The position numbers and the translations under genes were made by a program. The notes under the pieces were generated by a model. The model had not been told where the DNA came from. It saw only the letters and a list, made by a program, of their open reading frames with translations, and made no database searches. This document shows positions 45,794 to 63,939 of a stretch of DNA of 64,000 bases, piece by piece; position 1 is the first letter of the stretch, and each line of letters opens with the position of its first letter. Where the stretch lies: assembly GCA_943735955.1 (NCBI GenBank), contig OX030959.1:185001-249000 (forward strand). The letters run 5' to 3'. Origin of the DNA: Piscicola geometra (taxonomy: Eukaryota > Annelida > Clitellata > Hirudinida > Piscicolidae).

Positions 45794-47729
45794 ATACGAA
45801 TGTTCTGTTTGTAGAAACCTTTTGGACAACCCTCATCTGGACAGCTGTGGCCATAATCTGTGTTTTCTATGCTTCCAAAGGAGGTGAATGAACCATCTGT
45901 TAATAACGTATTAAATTCAAGAAAGTTTACACAAATATATGAATATTAATTTAAATAAATAGTTTATGAAAATCATTTATGTTTAAATTTGAACGTTCAA
46001 AAGGTCGAACAGTAATATTGCAAATTCACTTCCTTGTTTGAGATGTGAGAAAAATGGCATTTCTGGACGCGAGTCTTTTGAAGCTGACTTTCAAGTTATT
46101 TCAACATTAAAGTTTTTAAAAACTATTGATGCGAAAAAAGAAATAAATAACTATAGAAATATTTCAAGTACCGAAGGATAATTCTTCTCTTTATCATCAC
46201 CACCTCCTAGGCCGTCCCTGATTACGCCATGAATAGAGAAATGCGGGGATTGAGAGTGAGGTGTGGTCAAGAAGATTGCTTGTGGGATGGCTGCTTAAGA
46301 GACTTCGAGGTCAGTGAGCCTTTAATATTAAAAAATAAATTTGTATTTTATGCTTAAAGCCACAAAAAGCCGCAAATCCGCTAAATCTGCAACAAACTCC
46401 ACTCAAAACACCTCAGAGCCACCAAGCAGTGTGTCCCTTCAAGACAACTTCTCGAAATTCTGACATTTTCAGTGAAAATTCAACAAAGGTTCTAAACGTG
46501 CAACCTGATAAAACATTAAGAAAAATTTATATGAAGATTATTATTATTATTATTATCACACGTATAAATTTGGAAAAAATGATCTAATTGGTTTAGTAAT
46601 AGGTAACCTGTAATTACCAGCAGTCGAACGGCCTTACTGAAGAGAGATGCATGGATGTAGACATTTCCAAACACCTCGCTAACTTTGTGAGTTCAAAATC
46701 TTCAGCGAATATGACATGGCGTTCAGGCCCGCAATCAGGATTTTTAGTCGATGAGAAGGATTCTGTTAACTAAATGCTTTAAGATAACTTTTTACTAAAA
46801 GTTGACAACAGCTTGAACGTTTTCAATAATGTTTTCCCTCTCAGAACAACACTCTCTTATCGGCATTCAAACAAAATGTAGCTATCTACGAAATGGTTTG
46901 TTGATTATTTAAGCGTTAAACTTTCATATTTTCATTAACAAAGACAAATACAATTTTCTAAAAAGCAGAATGTAATTTATCTGAGATATGTTACAGTCAA
47001 CCTTTCAATCTAACCCACCACCACCTGCAACAGTTGAAAGAACTGCCAACACCGTCTCCATTGATGAACCAGATAGAAGAACTCAAACAGGAAGTTTCAA
47101 TGTACAAGAAGCTCAACAAAGACTTGCAGGAACAACTCGAACAGCAAAAGCTAACCACACATGATGGTGCACTTTTGTGGCGGATCAGTGGCTTCGCTGA
47201 GAAGATGCGACAAGCTAGGACCGGAGAGTGCAGCAGCATCTATTCGCCTTACTTCTATACGCACCGATATGGTTGGTGGTACTTTCAGGGTGAAATGGGA
47301 GGAGGAGTATTTCAACTCAATTTCTCCACATTAAAGATCACAACCTTTCTCCGCACCCAACACACAGGCGCCAAGGTGCGCATGAAGTTGTACTTGAACG
47401 GGGACGGAGCGGCCAGGGACTCACACATCTCGGTCTTCTTGCTCATCGTGCGGGGAGAGTACGATGCGACGCAGAAGTGGCCCTTCAGACGCAACGTCAC
47501 CTTCTGGCTCTTCGACCAAAGCGACCGCAAAGAGAGTGTCTGCTCCACATTCCGACCGAACCTCAAGTCGTCTTCCTTCCACAGACCCTCTTCCGATATG
47601 AATCCTCCATCGGGCTTTCCTTTCTTTTACAGTCTGGAAGAATTCCATAAGAAATACGACCGCTTCGTGGGCGACGACGTGGCTTTCATCAAAGGAGTCA
47701 TTTACAACGACAAGAAACACAAGGACTGA
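45794..47729 (+). CDS. TRAF-family signalling adaptor (RING, coiled coil, MATH), 5' end missing
   Basis: Exons 45794-45883, 46013-46094, 46211-46309, 46360-46488, 46621-46686, 46845-46895, 47034-47271 and 47368-47729. The first reads YECSVCRNLLDNP then CGHNLCFLC, the first part of a RING finger, completed by CLRC in exon 2. VPDYAMNREMRGLRVRC begins the TRAF-type zinc-finger region. A coiled coil (ISKHLANF to EQLEQQK) leads to the MATH domain: DGALLWRISGFAEKM, IYSPYFYTHRYG, KLYLNGDGAARDSHISVFL, RGEYDATQKWPF, VTFWLFDQ, and the end VAFIKGVIYND. TRAFs are E3 ligases and adaptors for TNF, Toll and IL-1-type receptors. Exon 46360-46488 is the least certain: its zinc-finger spacing is unusual. A 96-bp stop-free intron (47272-47367) interrupts MATH; removing it restores RYGAKVRMKLYLNGDG. 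Subtype was not assigned. Confidence 0.9.
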
Positions 47730-47889
47730 CCTTCTTCCACCACCACACCCTTAACAGAAGCCTGCTGCTAAGAAACACTTTTGAATAGAACACGCATCTG
47801 TTGTACAAACGAAATATATTTAGAATTCGAAAATTGCACAGCTTTCCAATGATTCACAGTTGAAAGAACTGCCATTGAAACGACAAACC

Positions 47890-47895
47890 AATAAA
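47890..47895 (+). terminator. Possible TRAF poly(A) signal AATAAA
   Basis: First AATAAA after the TRAF stop, about 160 bp downstream. Confidence 0.4.
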
Positions 47896-48357
47896 CCCTT
47901 GCAAGCGTTATCCCATTACCTTGCACACGTCTAACCTCCCGTCAAGCGTTTACTTAATTACAATCAATAAGACATAATCACGCTGGAATATCTAGTAATC
48001 AACGATTATTTCGGACTTGATATACTAATCTCTAGCACGGGTGCACGCAAAAGAAGATTTATTTGACGAAAGATGAAAGTAAGTAAGTAAAAATATAGTG
48101 AATAGAAAATATAGGCTAGATTAGTGGATGCCACCACTTGCTTCTAGAGAATGATCAGAACAAGTTGAACAAGTTGATAAGGTATATGCTGGTAAAGCTA
48201 GCTGGTATGTTCCTCTGATTAGAATACGACCTACGAATGTGTTTGAGGATCGGTAATTGCAAAGAATCCTCTCGAGTTTACAACGATTAAATGCCCTCAA
48301 GCAGCCTTTCTAACAACCAAACAAGCAATAAAAACCGGAACGACAACCACGCGCACA
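47896..48357. other. Spacer between the convergent TRAF and hyccin genes
   Basis: No coding exon. The spacer separates the 3' ends of two convergent genes. Confidence 0.4.
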
Positions 48358-48397
<40 letters not shown>

Positions 48398-48593
48398 ATA
48401 CTACTACTAGTACTACTACAACTACTACCAATACTACTACTCCTACGACTACTACTACTAGTAGTACTACTACAACTACTACCAATACTACTACTCCTAC
48501 GACTACTACTACTACTAGTACTACTACAACTAGTACCAATACTACTACTCCTTCGACTACTACTACTACTACTACTAGTACTACTACCACTAC
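48358..48593. repeat. (ACT)n microsatellite
   Basis: Imperfect ACT repeats with interspersed CCAATACTACTACTCC units in at least three copies, lying about 20 bp downstream of the hyccin stop. The Val- and Ser-rich frames here are artefacts. Confidence 0.92.
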
Positions 48594-48612
48594 CATGCAT
48601 TCAAGGTTGAAA

Positions 48613-54092
<5,480 letters not shown>

Positions 54093-56298
54093 CTGTGAGC
54101 AATGAAAATAATATAAAGTTAATTTTGAAAACTTGTAAAATTTAATTTAAAGTATTAATTTATATTATTTTTTTTACTGCTAATTTTTATTTTTTCGTTG
54201 AAAACAAAGTAAGTAAGATTTAGGAAATAGACTAGAATCTATTTTATTTCCAGAATAATTTAGCAAAAAAGCTGTTTGGCTAAATAAGTGTTTAATTTGC
54301 AAATACCGCATAACCAAAAACTAGAGTTCAAAAAAATATTGAAAAATGTATAAATTCACTTTATAGATTCTGAGCCAAGCTTCAATGTTCTTAAACTGCA
54401 TTTCGTTACGGTTTAGCCTAAATTTTAGGCCCTAAAATTAAGCTACAAAGTGTGTCAAAATAAACCATGAAAATGTGCAACTCAATTAAACATTCCTATC
54501 TTTGAAATGAACTGTTATTCAATCCTTTTTTAAATAAAGATGTTTAGAAATGTTACACGGAAGAGTTAAAAATTAAAATTACTATTTGTATTTTCCAAGT
54601 CTACTTTTAACAACTAGTTCATTTAGTGTATAACTAAAAATTAAATTATGTAATGGAGAGTCTCTTCATTGAAGAGAGAATTTGGATAGATTTTGATGTT
54701 TATTTGCATTACATTTAATTTTATTGAAAAAAACGAGTCTATAAAAATTTTAATTGCTAAAATTCAAGTATTCAAACATATAGTAATACTTATAGTTCTA
54801 TTCATAAACATATAGTAATATATATATATATATATATATAGTATATTTATATATAAATTATTTTAAAAAATTAATAAAATCACAATGACTTACTTGAGAT
54901 TTTGAGGGTAGACAAAGAACGTCCTCAAGTCCCAAAGCTGCATGGGAAATAAGCTGGAACCCTCGGCTCTTGACCCATTTATTAAAGACTTTAGAGAATT
55001 TCTCTTCCTTTTTTATACATCTTTTATTTTATCTAGTATTGCTTAAAGAGACCGAATATGGATGGAACATATATATATATATGTATTTAAATTCATGAAA
55101 CTATATTTTATTTTTTAAGTTAAAGGTATGTCAAGACATTATGCAAAGAGTAAAACTTGAAAGTATTTAAATAGTTAAGCAGATATTGATGTTTTTAGTG
55201 CACTAACCTTTTTCAAAGAGAGAACAAATGAATCATAACAAACCTTTATTATTTCAAAAAAATAAATACATATTTACAAAAGTCGACATTTTGAAATAAA
55301 AAATGTCTATATAAATTAAAGTTGTGTCAGTATAAAAATAAATACCCAGACTACAAATCAAATCAATACCATTCATAAATTTATAGTATATGTATATGTT
55401 AACATTATAATAATGCCATTTATGCATTTTCATGTAATATATTAAAAGTCATACTTAAAAAGTCTTAACTCTTAAACAATTATTTTACCTTTATCATTAC
55501 TGTTGAGAAATTGATAGATTTTTAGTGAAGTAAATTATAAAAAAATACATTCGTGATTATGTGTAAGATGACGAAGCCATCTTTGGAAAATATCAAGCCT
55601 CGTCAATAAAAACTAAATTAGAAAACAGTTTTAAAAAAGTAAATCAATTTAAAAACGTTAAAGGCGTTAATAGAATCAGTCTTGTAAACAGTCTATTTTG
55701 GCATCCTTAACTTCTAGAAATGTAAATTATACTGTGAGAAACCAATCTATTTGCTAGAGTTAGACAAATCTATATGTAATATCAAACGGTATTGGTCAAT
55801 CAATGATTATTATCAGTGTATTTGACATTCCAGAAAATCATTTTACGAATAGATGCTAGGATAAATCGATTTTTTAAGAAAAAAGGTTACCAATGGGTGG
55901 CTTACAGCGTCCAAAAAGCATGAAAGCTTACTTATAATTATCCTCAGATTCTGCTTTTAAACCGTGAATCGCACTAAAGACCTTTTGGCTTGAAAGGATG
56001 TAGTGATTTAATCTTGAAATTCGCAAAAAGAAATGAGACGATGAAGAGGGCTCTTCTATGCCTTGAAGGTTTCTAACAAAAATTGTAATGAAAAAAAAGT
56101 CTATCTTTATTATGTTTTCAACAGAATCTAAAATAATTCAAAAGTTTATATCTATGCGCCAATGTGGCATTGAATCATACATAAAAGCAATAAAAGAATA
56201 GCATTTTGAAACATTATCTGTTTTAAAAATCTACAAAATATATGTGGATATGATGAGAGCTGGTGCGAGGAGAGAATGCATGGAAGGTCATGGGGAGG
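54093..56298. other. Intergenic or 5' intron of hyccin
   Basis: AT-rich with (TA)n at about 54817-54840 and 55067-55082. The hyccin first coding exon was sought here but no ATG exon with a fitting phase-0 donor was convincing. The right end is the 3' UTR of the zinc-finger tail exon; TTTATT at about 56106 is a minus-strand AATAAA about 190 bp past its stop. Confidence 0.4.
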
Positions 56299-56938
<640 letters not shown>

Positions 56939-57897
56939 CTGGATCGTAAACTTTGTAGGTGTGTGCGTGTGTGTCTGTGCGTATACGTTTGTGCTAGTGT
57001 GTCTGTGTGTATACGTTTGGGTGGTTTTTGATGGTTAGAATGCCGATTTTTGGGTTTTTTACTTGTGAAAATACGTTTTTGTCTGTGTGCGTTTATGGGT
57101 CTTGCTCGGAAAATTTCAAATATGGAAAAAAGAGCGAATTTTGCTCAAATTAATAAATAGTATTAAAAATGGGCTTCAAATATTTTCGAAATTTTGGTTG
57201 TGGAAATTTTTTTTATTTTTAGAGATAAAGTGATTTTGAATAAGCCATGTTTTTAAACTATTTACTTCTTTCCTTATTAGTAATGAAAAATAAAATTAAT
57301 AAGATGGCAATAATAATAAAAATTATTAATATTACTTCATAAACAAATCAAGATAATTTTGACCACAATCGTTGAAATACTGAAAATAAATATTTAATAA
57401 ATTTAGAATAGAACCAATTAAATTCGATTTCAGGGAATACAGATAGGACATGTCAAGTTCCGATGACGAATGTCAAAAATCCATTCAATAATTTTACCAA
57501 GTGGGAAAAGACTAAATAAACAACTACTAAATAGGTCACGAAGATCAATTTTACACGTGACTAATGTACCTTTAAACGCCATTTGTAATCGTAAAACTTG
57601 CTCGCTAGTTAGCACAAAGCAGGCAAGTATCAAGGTGCCATAAGGGACAGGCTGCATGAAATCATTTAAACCGCATAGAAATGCACTGAATACAATTTAG
57701 GGTTACATACAAAGAAGCAATGCTAGAAATAAAACAAAAACGCCAAAGTTTTAACAATAAAACTCTTAGTCTTAAAAACTATTTCTCTAAACGAATATTC
57801 ACCATTCTTATTTCGTTAATTCTCCTCCACATCATCACCATTATTTTCATCATCTTCCTCTTTCTCTTGATCATCATGAACATCTTCCTCTTCCTTT
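56939..57897. other. Spacer between zinc-finger tails C and B
   Basis: No coding exon. GT-rich near 56960-57090 then AT-rich. A TTTATT near 57209 (AATAAA on minus) could serve tail B. Confidence 0.4.
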
Positions 57898-58323
57898 TCA
57901 CCCAGCAGCGCCGAGGAACGGACAGGACTTCCTGCGATGGCTGGACAGCATCGAGCGCCACTTGAACGACTCGCCACAAATGTCGCAGCGGAACATCTTG
58001 ATCTGCAGGTGGATGGCGTTCACGTGCTCCTTCAGCGAGGCGGCCTTCGTGAACGTCATCGAGCAGAAGTTGCACGCTAGGACACTGCGGCCCACCTGGT
58101 CCATCGTGCTGCTCGTTGCGACGGTGGGCAGACTGACGCCCTTGAGGGGTTTCATCTTCGGCTTGCGAAACATCGGAGTGACAGACTGCATCGATGACTG
58201 CTGGTAGGACTCATCCTCCTGTCCATACACCCCCTCCTCCCCTTCATAATTAGATGCTGATGGTGCTACTGCTGATGATTCCGACCGTTCATGTTTGACA
58301 GTCGAATAGGGAGAAAAGGTCAT
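57898..58323 (-). CDS. Zinc-finger tail B (C2H2 + C2HC pair)
   Basis: A single exon of 141 codons starting after the acceptor CTCTCTACAG with phase 0; its first codon happens to be ATG (MTFSPYSTVKHERSES). After about 80 residues rich in Ser, Glu and Gln it has CNFCSMTFTKAASLKEH-VNAI-H (C2H2), then CDICGESFKWRSMLSSH-RRKS-C (C2HC), then PFLGAAG-stop. The stop follows the second finger almost directly, so this is a terminal exon. It could be an independent gene starting at that ATG, but the strong acceptor just before it and the match to tails A and C favour alternative splicing from 60937-61653. Confidence 0.78.
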   Translation of the reverse strand: MTFSPYSTVKHERSESSAVAPSASNYEGEEGVYGQEDESYQQSSMQSVTPMFRKPKMKPLKGVSLPTVATSSTMDQVGRSVLACNFCSMTFTKAASLKEHVNAIHLQIKMFRCDICGESFKWRSMLSSHRRKSCPFLGAAG

Positions 58324-59160
58324 CTGTAGAGAGGATTGGTGTAATGATCTTTATCCGCTCTGTCCTGGCACATTCATTTATCATTCATTGTCAGATCTAC
58401 TTTTTACATTTCCTTCCTTAACTACCTTAGCATAGCAAAGAAGATTGGAAGGTGATAAATACGCAATCATAAACCCAAAAAACGAATACACTCACATGAT
58501 GAAGTTGAAACATGTCTTTTGAATATCAATAATGAAAAAGACATATATACAAAGATATATACACCAAAATATAAATACAGCTCGGAAATAGAGCTGGGAA
58601 AAAAGCAATTTTACCATTTGAAAATGTAAATTTTACCATTGAAGATGCACAGAAATATCAAAGTAATGTAAGGTGTAGAAGAAAGTGTTCGGAAGAATCT
58701 AAAAGATTCTTCAAAATGCCACGGAAACAATAAACGTTATAATCTGAACTGAAGAAGTAACAAAAAATGTTTTCATGCATGTGAATATCCACACTAGCAC
58801 ACTCACAAACTCATACCCACATATATACATAAAAAAGCGTTTAAGATACATCGAAATTTTACCAACGAAAACAATATAGAATAGAGTTTAGTTTCAGTTT
58901 ACAAGTTCGGCACATTGATCATTCTTACTAGAAGTTATTGCCTTTAAAAGTTTACCGAAATGCCTAGATTTGAACGTTGCAACACCACGAAACAAATGAC
59001 AAACACTCGCTCCATTGCGGTCACTAAAGAACACTTGCATGCATGCCATGAGAACATTTGATAGATACGAGAGTTGTATATTGAACTATGCTTCCCTTTG
59101 ATTTAGAAAAGATTCCTCGACCGCTACTTAAGCTACCGCTTCTAAAAGCATTTTGTGTGG
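58324..59160. other. Spacer between zinc-finger tails B and A
   Basis: No coding exon or known repeat. No clear minus-strand AATAAA was found for tail A. Confidence 0.4.
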
Positions 59161-59931
59161 TTATTTTTTCTCTCCAGGGGTGATGAGGTAAGAGAAGTCA
59201 TGGTTGCTTTCACTGTAGCAATTCAAAATGCCGTCGTTTTTGCTTGAAGGTCGCTTGCTACTGTCATCGCTGTAGTTGTTATCGTCCCTGAAGTCGGTGG
59301 TGGTTTTGTCCTTGGCGGCGTCTACTTTGCCAGCTTCGCTACACAAACCTTCAGCAACATTTCTACACACACTATTGATATCTTTACTAATTAAATCGTT
59401 ACTAGTGCTGTTATTGCTGACTTCGTTATTAAATTCATGATTACTTATAGCATTATGACGATGCTGACGATGATGGTTATTATTGGAGAGGCCAATGTGG
59501 TAGAGGGCCCCACTGGCCTCGTGCAGTCTGAAGGGACAGAGGTCTCTGCGGTGCTTGCACAGACCAGTCCTCCACTTGAAGCACTCGCCACACTTGCTGC
59601 ACTTGTACGCCATCTTGTTCAGGTGCTTGACGTCGACGTGGTTCTTGAGCGCCTGCGAGCTGCAGAATGTCCTGTAGCACACCCAGCACTGCGGTGACGA
59701 CTTTGTCGATTTGAGGGCGTTAAAGGAGGAGGAATTCTGCTTGTTGTTCTCTGCGAAGAGGTTCAAGTCGTCAGTGGTATCAGTGGTGGGAATCGGTGGT
59801 GGTGGTTGGAAGGACAAGACGGATTCATCTTTGGGACTTGATAGTTTCTTCTTGAGGGCCAGTTTGGCGGATGTTTGGTGGCCTGAGAGTTGGTTGAGCA
59901 CCTCGAGGGGGAGCAGGCCTTCCTGCATGGT
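59161..59931 (-). CDS. Zinc-finger tail A (C2H2 + C2HC pair)
   Basis: A single exon of 256 codons plus stop from the acceptor TGTCCGCCTCAG, phase 0 (TMQEGLLPLEV). Fingers: CWVCYRTFCSSQALKNH-VDVK-H (C2H2), then CSKCGECFKWRTGLCKH-RRDL-C (C2HC), then PF. Unlike tails B and C it continues for about 110 residues rich in Asn, Ser, His and Asp, ending LITPGEKK-stop. It lies nearest the N-terminal exon. Likely role: a sequence-specific DNA-binding end of a nuclear protein. An internal donor that skips the low-complexity tail cannot be excluded. Confidence 0.78.
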   Translation of the reverse strand, partial: TMQEGLLPLEVLNQLSGHQTSAKLALKKKLSSPKDESVLSFQPPPPIPTTDTTDDLNLFAENNKQNSSSFNALKSTKSSPQCWVCYRTFCSSQALKNHVDVKHLNKMAYKCSKCGECFKWRTGLCKHRRDLCPFRLHEASGALYHIGLSNNNHHRQHRHNAISNHEFNNEVSNNSTSNDLISKDINSVCRNVAEGLCSEAGKVDAAKDKTTTDFRDDNNYSDDSSKRPSSKNDGILNCYSESNHDFSYLITPGEKK

Positions 59932-59972
59932 CTGAGGCGGACAAACATCGGTCAATAACTATCCTCTCTATT

Positions 59973-59973
<1 letters not shown>

Positions 59974-60029
<56 letters not shown>
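59974..60029. repeat. (ACT)n microsatellite
   Basis: About 18 uninterrupted ACT units just upstream, in gene direction, of the acceptor of tail A. Confidence 0.93.
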
Positions 60030-60245
60030 CTACTCACTCATTGCTTTTACTTGTTGTTATTATTGTTATTATTATACAAAATTTATTTTAATTTAAAGTT
60101 TAACTGGACATTTAGATATTTAGCATATAGTGACAAAAATAACATTAATAGTTGTGAAGATGCAGAGGCCATGCATTCTAGTAATGAGTAAATCTTCAAA
60201 ATAAAACATTCAAAATAAAATGCAATCTAATAAGCATGCAAAAAA

Positions 60246-60913
60246 ATTATTCTGCCCACCTTTATAAATATATAAATTTAAAATATCACAAAACTCAATT
60301 CAAGCAATAATAATAGACAAAATAGAAGACCATTTAAAGGAAAGAAATTTTGATTGGCTTGAAATCTCATTCAAAAAATAGAAAAATTCTCTTCAAAAGA
60401 GTGAAAAGTGTGTCATGGGTGAATTGTTGAAGCATAGTGTAAGTAATATTGGGTATGAAATAATAAAAATATATTAATGTTTAACTGTAATAAGAAAGAT
60501 GTTCTTAGAATGATTACCTGATTATTATTCTGCCTACCAAAGATTCATTTTTAAAAGAAGCATGAGAAAATAAAGTTTTAATCAAAAATACTAATAATGC
60601 ACAGTTTACATCCCTTATTCAATAAGGCTTATTGCATATAGGTTCATAATTTTATAGGTTAGAAAAAGAATGATTATGTAGAAAAAAACATTTAGTAACT
60701 TTTGATCTTTGAATAATGCAAAGATGCTCAGAGATTCATATGTTTGAAATTGCATGAAAAAATTTTTAAGTCTTTTTTAGTAGTTTAGTTTCTTTTTTAA
60801 AGATATTATTGCATATTTTTGAAAATCCTTTTAAATAAAATTCAAAATCATAAAGTGAATTCAAACCTCTTAATAAAAATACCAACATTTGAAACAAAGG
60901 TAGGCAGAATAAT
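60246..60913. repeat. Dispersed 15-bp motif in direct and inverted copies, possible MITE
   Basis: ATTATTCTGCC(C/T)ACC occurs at 60246-60260 and 60524-60538 in direct orientation, and as its reverse complement GGTAGGCAGAATAAT at 60899-60913. The inner pair (60524 and 60899) is identical over 15 bp and flanks about 360 bp with no coding potential. This is the look of terminal inverted repeats of a small non-autonomous DNA transposon. The whole lies in the intron between the N-terminal exon and tail A. Confidence 0.45.
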
Positions 60914-60936
60914 TTTAGAGATTAAAAAAAACTAAC

Positions 60937-61653
60937 ATTTCGCTGAGAAGGCATGAAACTGTTCTGGGCTCGGACTCGTTGCTGGCCTGCAGAACGAAAC
61001 CCTGGCCGACTCCTACCCCTCTGTCTCCTTACTTGGTGACTGTAAGGGGCTGGTCGGGAGGTGTACGAGTGAGGTGTTCGTTCATTGGAGTAGTCGTCTG
61101 TCATCTCGAGGTTGTTGTAGTCATTATCATTATTATTATTATTCATCCAGTTATTGCCATCACCAGGATCTAAACCTTCGGATTTTATGTACATCATGTT
61201 ATTGTCTGATAGTTGATTTTCGGCCATATTTGAATTATCAAAATTGTTTTCGTATTCTTCGCCATTATTATTGTTACCCAAATGGGTTGAGTCAGAATTT
61301 ATATAATTAGTATTTTCATCGAGATTTTGATTATTGCCTTGAAAACTTTTTTCTAATTCTTCATTGTTGAAATCAACTTGCCTGTCATATTGTTCATTTT
61401 TAATATAAGCCTTTTGCATCAATTCATTATTTCCTTGCTTTTTTTTGGAAGTTGATGATGAAGTTTCGGAACTATTTTCGTTGCAAAAGGATTCGTTAAT
61501 GTTGATCAAAACGACATCTTCTTCGTCAAGAGTAATTCCAATCAAAGCCTCAACGCTAAATTTAGTTTCGTATTGCAAACCATCTCTGCACAAGAGAGTG
61601 ATTGCCTCAACAAGCAACTGTTTTATTTTCATGTGTTCTTCCTTTTTACCCAT
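60937..61653 (-). CDS. N-terminal exon of the multi-tail zinc-finger gene
   Basis: MGKKEEHMKIKQLLVEAI, then TLLCRDGLQYETKFSVEALIG, then ITLDEEDVVLININE begin a 239-codon exon. I recognise the block as a conserved N-terminal module of spiralian zinc-finger proteins, but only from memory. The rest is Asn/Glu/Ser-rich with psi-K-x-E motifs (YIKNE, YIKSE) and an Arg-rich end (VRRQRGRSRPGFR), suggesting a nuclear protein. It ends SQRN at a GTTAGT donor in phase 0, with no zinc finger of its own. All three downstream finger units start at phase-0 acceptors, so any can be joined. The start Met at 61653 is chosen because the conserved module begins there; an upstream in-frame Met at 61704 precedes hydrophobic, non-conserved residues. 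Confidence 0.72.
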
Positions 61654-63041
61654 TTTAACTTCAAAATTAAAAACAAAGATAATAAAATTGACAAGCGTTA
61701 ACAAAGGAAAGCAATATTAGTACGGTACAACTAAACGCCTTGAAGGTAATATTTAAATTAAATAATTTACAGAATAAAAATATATAATATAAAAAATAGT
61801 ATTTGGTTTTAATAAGAAAATCAATCTTTAAAATTATAATGAATGTAGATCTATCTGTCTATCTTTTCTTAAATACTTGAACTATTGCAAAACCAATCCC
61901 AAAATAAAATTGCAAAAAAAGGCTAATAAACTGTTTTAAAATAAGTAAATTGATTGACGATCTTCCTTTCTCAGAGCGATTATGAGACAAAAGGTGATAA
62001 GACTAATTAAATTTTTTCAAAAATGGGTAAGTTGAAGTATTTAAAAAATATTTTTTCATTTTTCATTTTAATGAGTTTTATTTATATTAAATAGAAATCA
62101 CTAAACATCATGTCATGTTTCAGTTTCATGTCTAAATGCGATTATAAATTATAATATAGTTTTAGAGTCATTACATTTAGATTCGAAATACAATTAGAAA
62201 AACGCTTTAAAATGTCTCACGATTTGCCGTTTGTATAGATGCATTCATGTGTATAGTTGTATGCATTTGGCAATATAAAAGGCAGCCAAGCAATGAGCCC
62301 AGAGCGAAAATGTAACAAAAAAAGTATTTATTTGTACAATAGGAAAGCCAAATATATTTTTAATAAAAAATGAATAATTTTAGAAAAATATATTTTTTTG
62401 AAAAATGTTTCTGTATAACTTGAAAATATTAAATTGATAAAAATACATACTTTATTCCTATTAATACTAACTCAAAAGATTAATTCTCTAACACGATTTC
62501 CTATAAGTAAATCATTAAACAAGACAACGAAAGCAATAAACTTGGTATGCATTATCGGAAATCAATTCAATTTGTCCTTTGAGTTCATGAGTGAAGACAA
62601 CAACAGTCCATCAATCCTGAAGCAACGATTCAGAGCATTATTTTTTTTACCGCCTCAAATTACAATATAGACTTCACAATTCTGAAGAAAACTGCACTTA
62701 GTATTGAATCGTTAATGGCTGCGGTAAATATCGTTAAAAAGAAACCTTATGAGATTATGGTTAGTAGCTGTCCTGTTGCGAGTTACCTACATCACACAAT
62801 TAAAAACGACAAACATTTTGGTAACACATGGATATCCCAGAAAATAGAGAGAGAAAATCACGTTGCAAACACATTTGATAAACTAAGTCTCTTCGATTCG
62901 GCCCTTTTTAAGGCTTAAACACATTTTAAAGTATTAATCAAGTATCTTTCTAATGTACGTGGTGGCTTGAGCACCAATGTGCTAGAGAATTGCCATTTCA
63001 TCAGTGGAAAAATATGAAAGTATTACCGATGTGAAGAGAGA
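61654..63041. other. Divergent intergenic region between the zinc-finger gene and slowpoke
   Basis: AT-rich; must hold the minus-strand promoter of the zinc-finger gene and plus-strand 5' sequence of slowpoke. Two short plus frames (62434-62670 and 62715-62918) lack recognisable features. Confidence 0.4.
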
Positions 63042-63939
63042 ATGAATTCATCGCACCTGACCTTCACCTTCAACAATCTCTCAAGTCTCTTCACCACCCC
63101 CTTGCCAACGTCTCACCACAAGCACAAACACCTCAATCCCTCAAACTTCAATTTCTACAGCAACTTCACCCCTAAATACCCTCTCTTATCAGCATTCGCA
63201 CAAAAGAGTCTCACCACCTCACCAATCAACAGCCTCACCACCATCGCTACAAATGTCATCACAAACTCATCGAGCCTCACAAGCACTTCGTCGGTGGCAG
63301 ACCTTGAAGCTCTCAAGGACGAAGAATGCCTCAAGGAGCGGTATTGGCACGCCTTTCTGTGCTCAAGCCTGGTCACTTTCGCCACTGGTCTCTGTCTCAT
63401 CTTGCTCGGTCGACTGGTGAGCTGGTGCTGCTGGAGGGATGCCGCAGCGGTGGAGGTGAAGAGAAGCAGCGATGTGCAAGTGGGCTGGGTGACTGAGGCG
63501 AAAGACTGGTCAGGAGAACTAATCTCTGGGCAAACGACCACCGGAAGGATCCTGGTACGTTGACATGAGAGGGGTGGAATGAATTTCATCGTTTATAAAG
63601 AATTCATAGTTGAAAAAGAGAGTGTTTTAATTTTCGTCGAATTGAATATTTTATTTTTTATGGCGTGAATTTGATGAAAGTTTAATGCTTAATGCCTCAA
63701 AGTCTCGAACCGAGCATCGAGGCACGCATTTTTAAGCCATCGCACGTATCGAAATAATCATTGAATGGTTTTTAAAAAATTAATAAACATGAAAATAAAA
63801 AATAAAATAATGAAAGTTTTTTACATTCTATTTTCTGTATCAAATAAAATACTTTATTCGGTTAATCCCACTGTTTTCAGGTGGTGCTTGTGTTCCTTCT
63901 GAGTATTTCCTCGCTCATAATCTACTTCATCGATTCTTC
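63042..63939 (+). CDS. slo: Slowpoke BK-type calcium-activated potassium channel, first two coding exons
   Basis: Exons 63042-63554 and 63881-63939 join in phase 0; the gene continues past the window after a GTGAGT donor. An N-terminus of about 100 residues rich in Ser, Thr, His and Asn is followed by [20 protein letters not shown] (segment S0, extracellular N-terminus in this family), then the cytosolic linker with [20 protein letters not shown], and, across the splice, [20 protein letters not shown] (S1). The linker and S1 are nearly identical to Drosophila slowpoke as I recall it. The protein forms a tetrameric large-conductance K+ channel opened by voltage and Ca2+, shaping spikes and transmitter release in nerve and muscle. 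The pore, RCK domains and Ca bowl lie outside the window. The start ATG is the first in frame; the extended low-complexity N-terminus is species-specific. Confidence 0.95.
63555..63880 (+). other. First slowpoke intron
   Basis: A 326-bp AT-rich GT-AG intron ending in a CTGTTTTCAG acceptor. Nothing else recognised. Confidence 0.9.

Noticed and set aside
54880..54960. Minus-strand ATG exon (MQLWDLRTFF...) before a GTAAGT as first hyccin exon
   Set aside because: It ends in phase 2 while the next hyccin exon needs phase 0, and the sequence does not resemble the hyccin N-terminus.
62434..62918. Two short plus-strand frames before slowpoke
   Set aside because: No domain, no convincing splice signals linking them, and base composition like the surrounding intergenic DNA.
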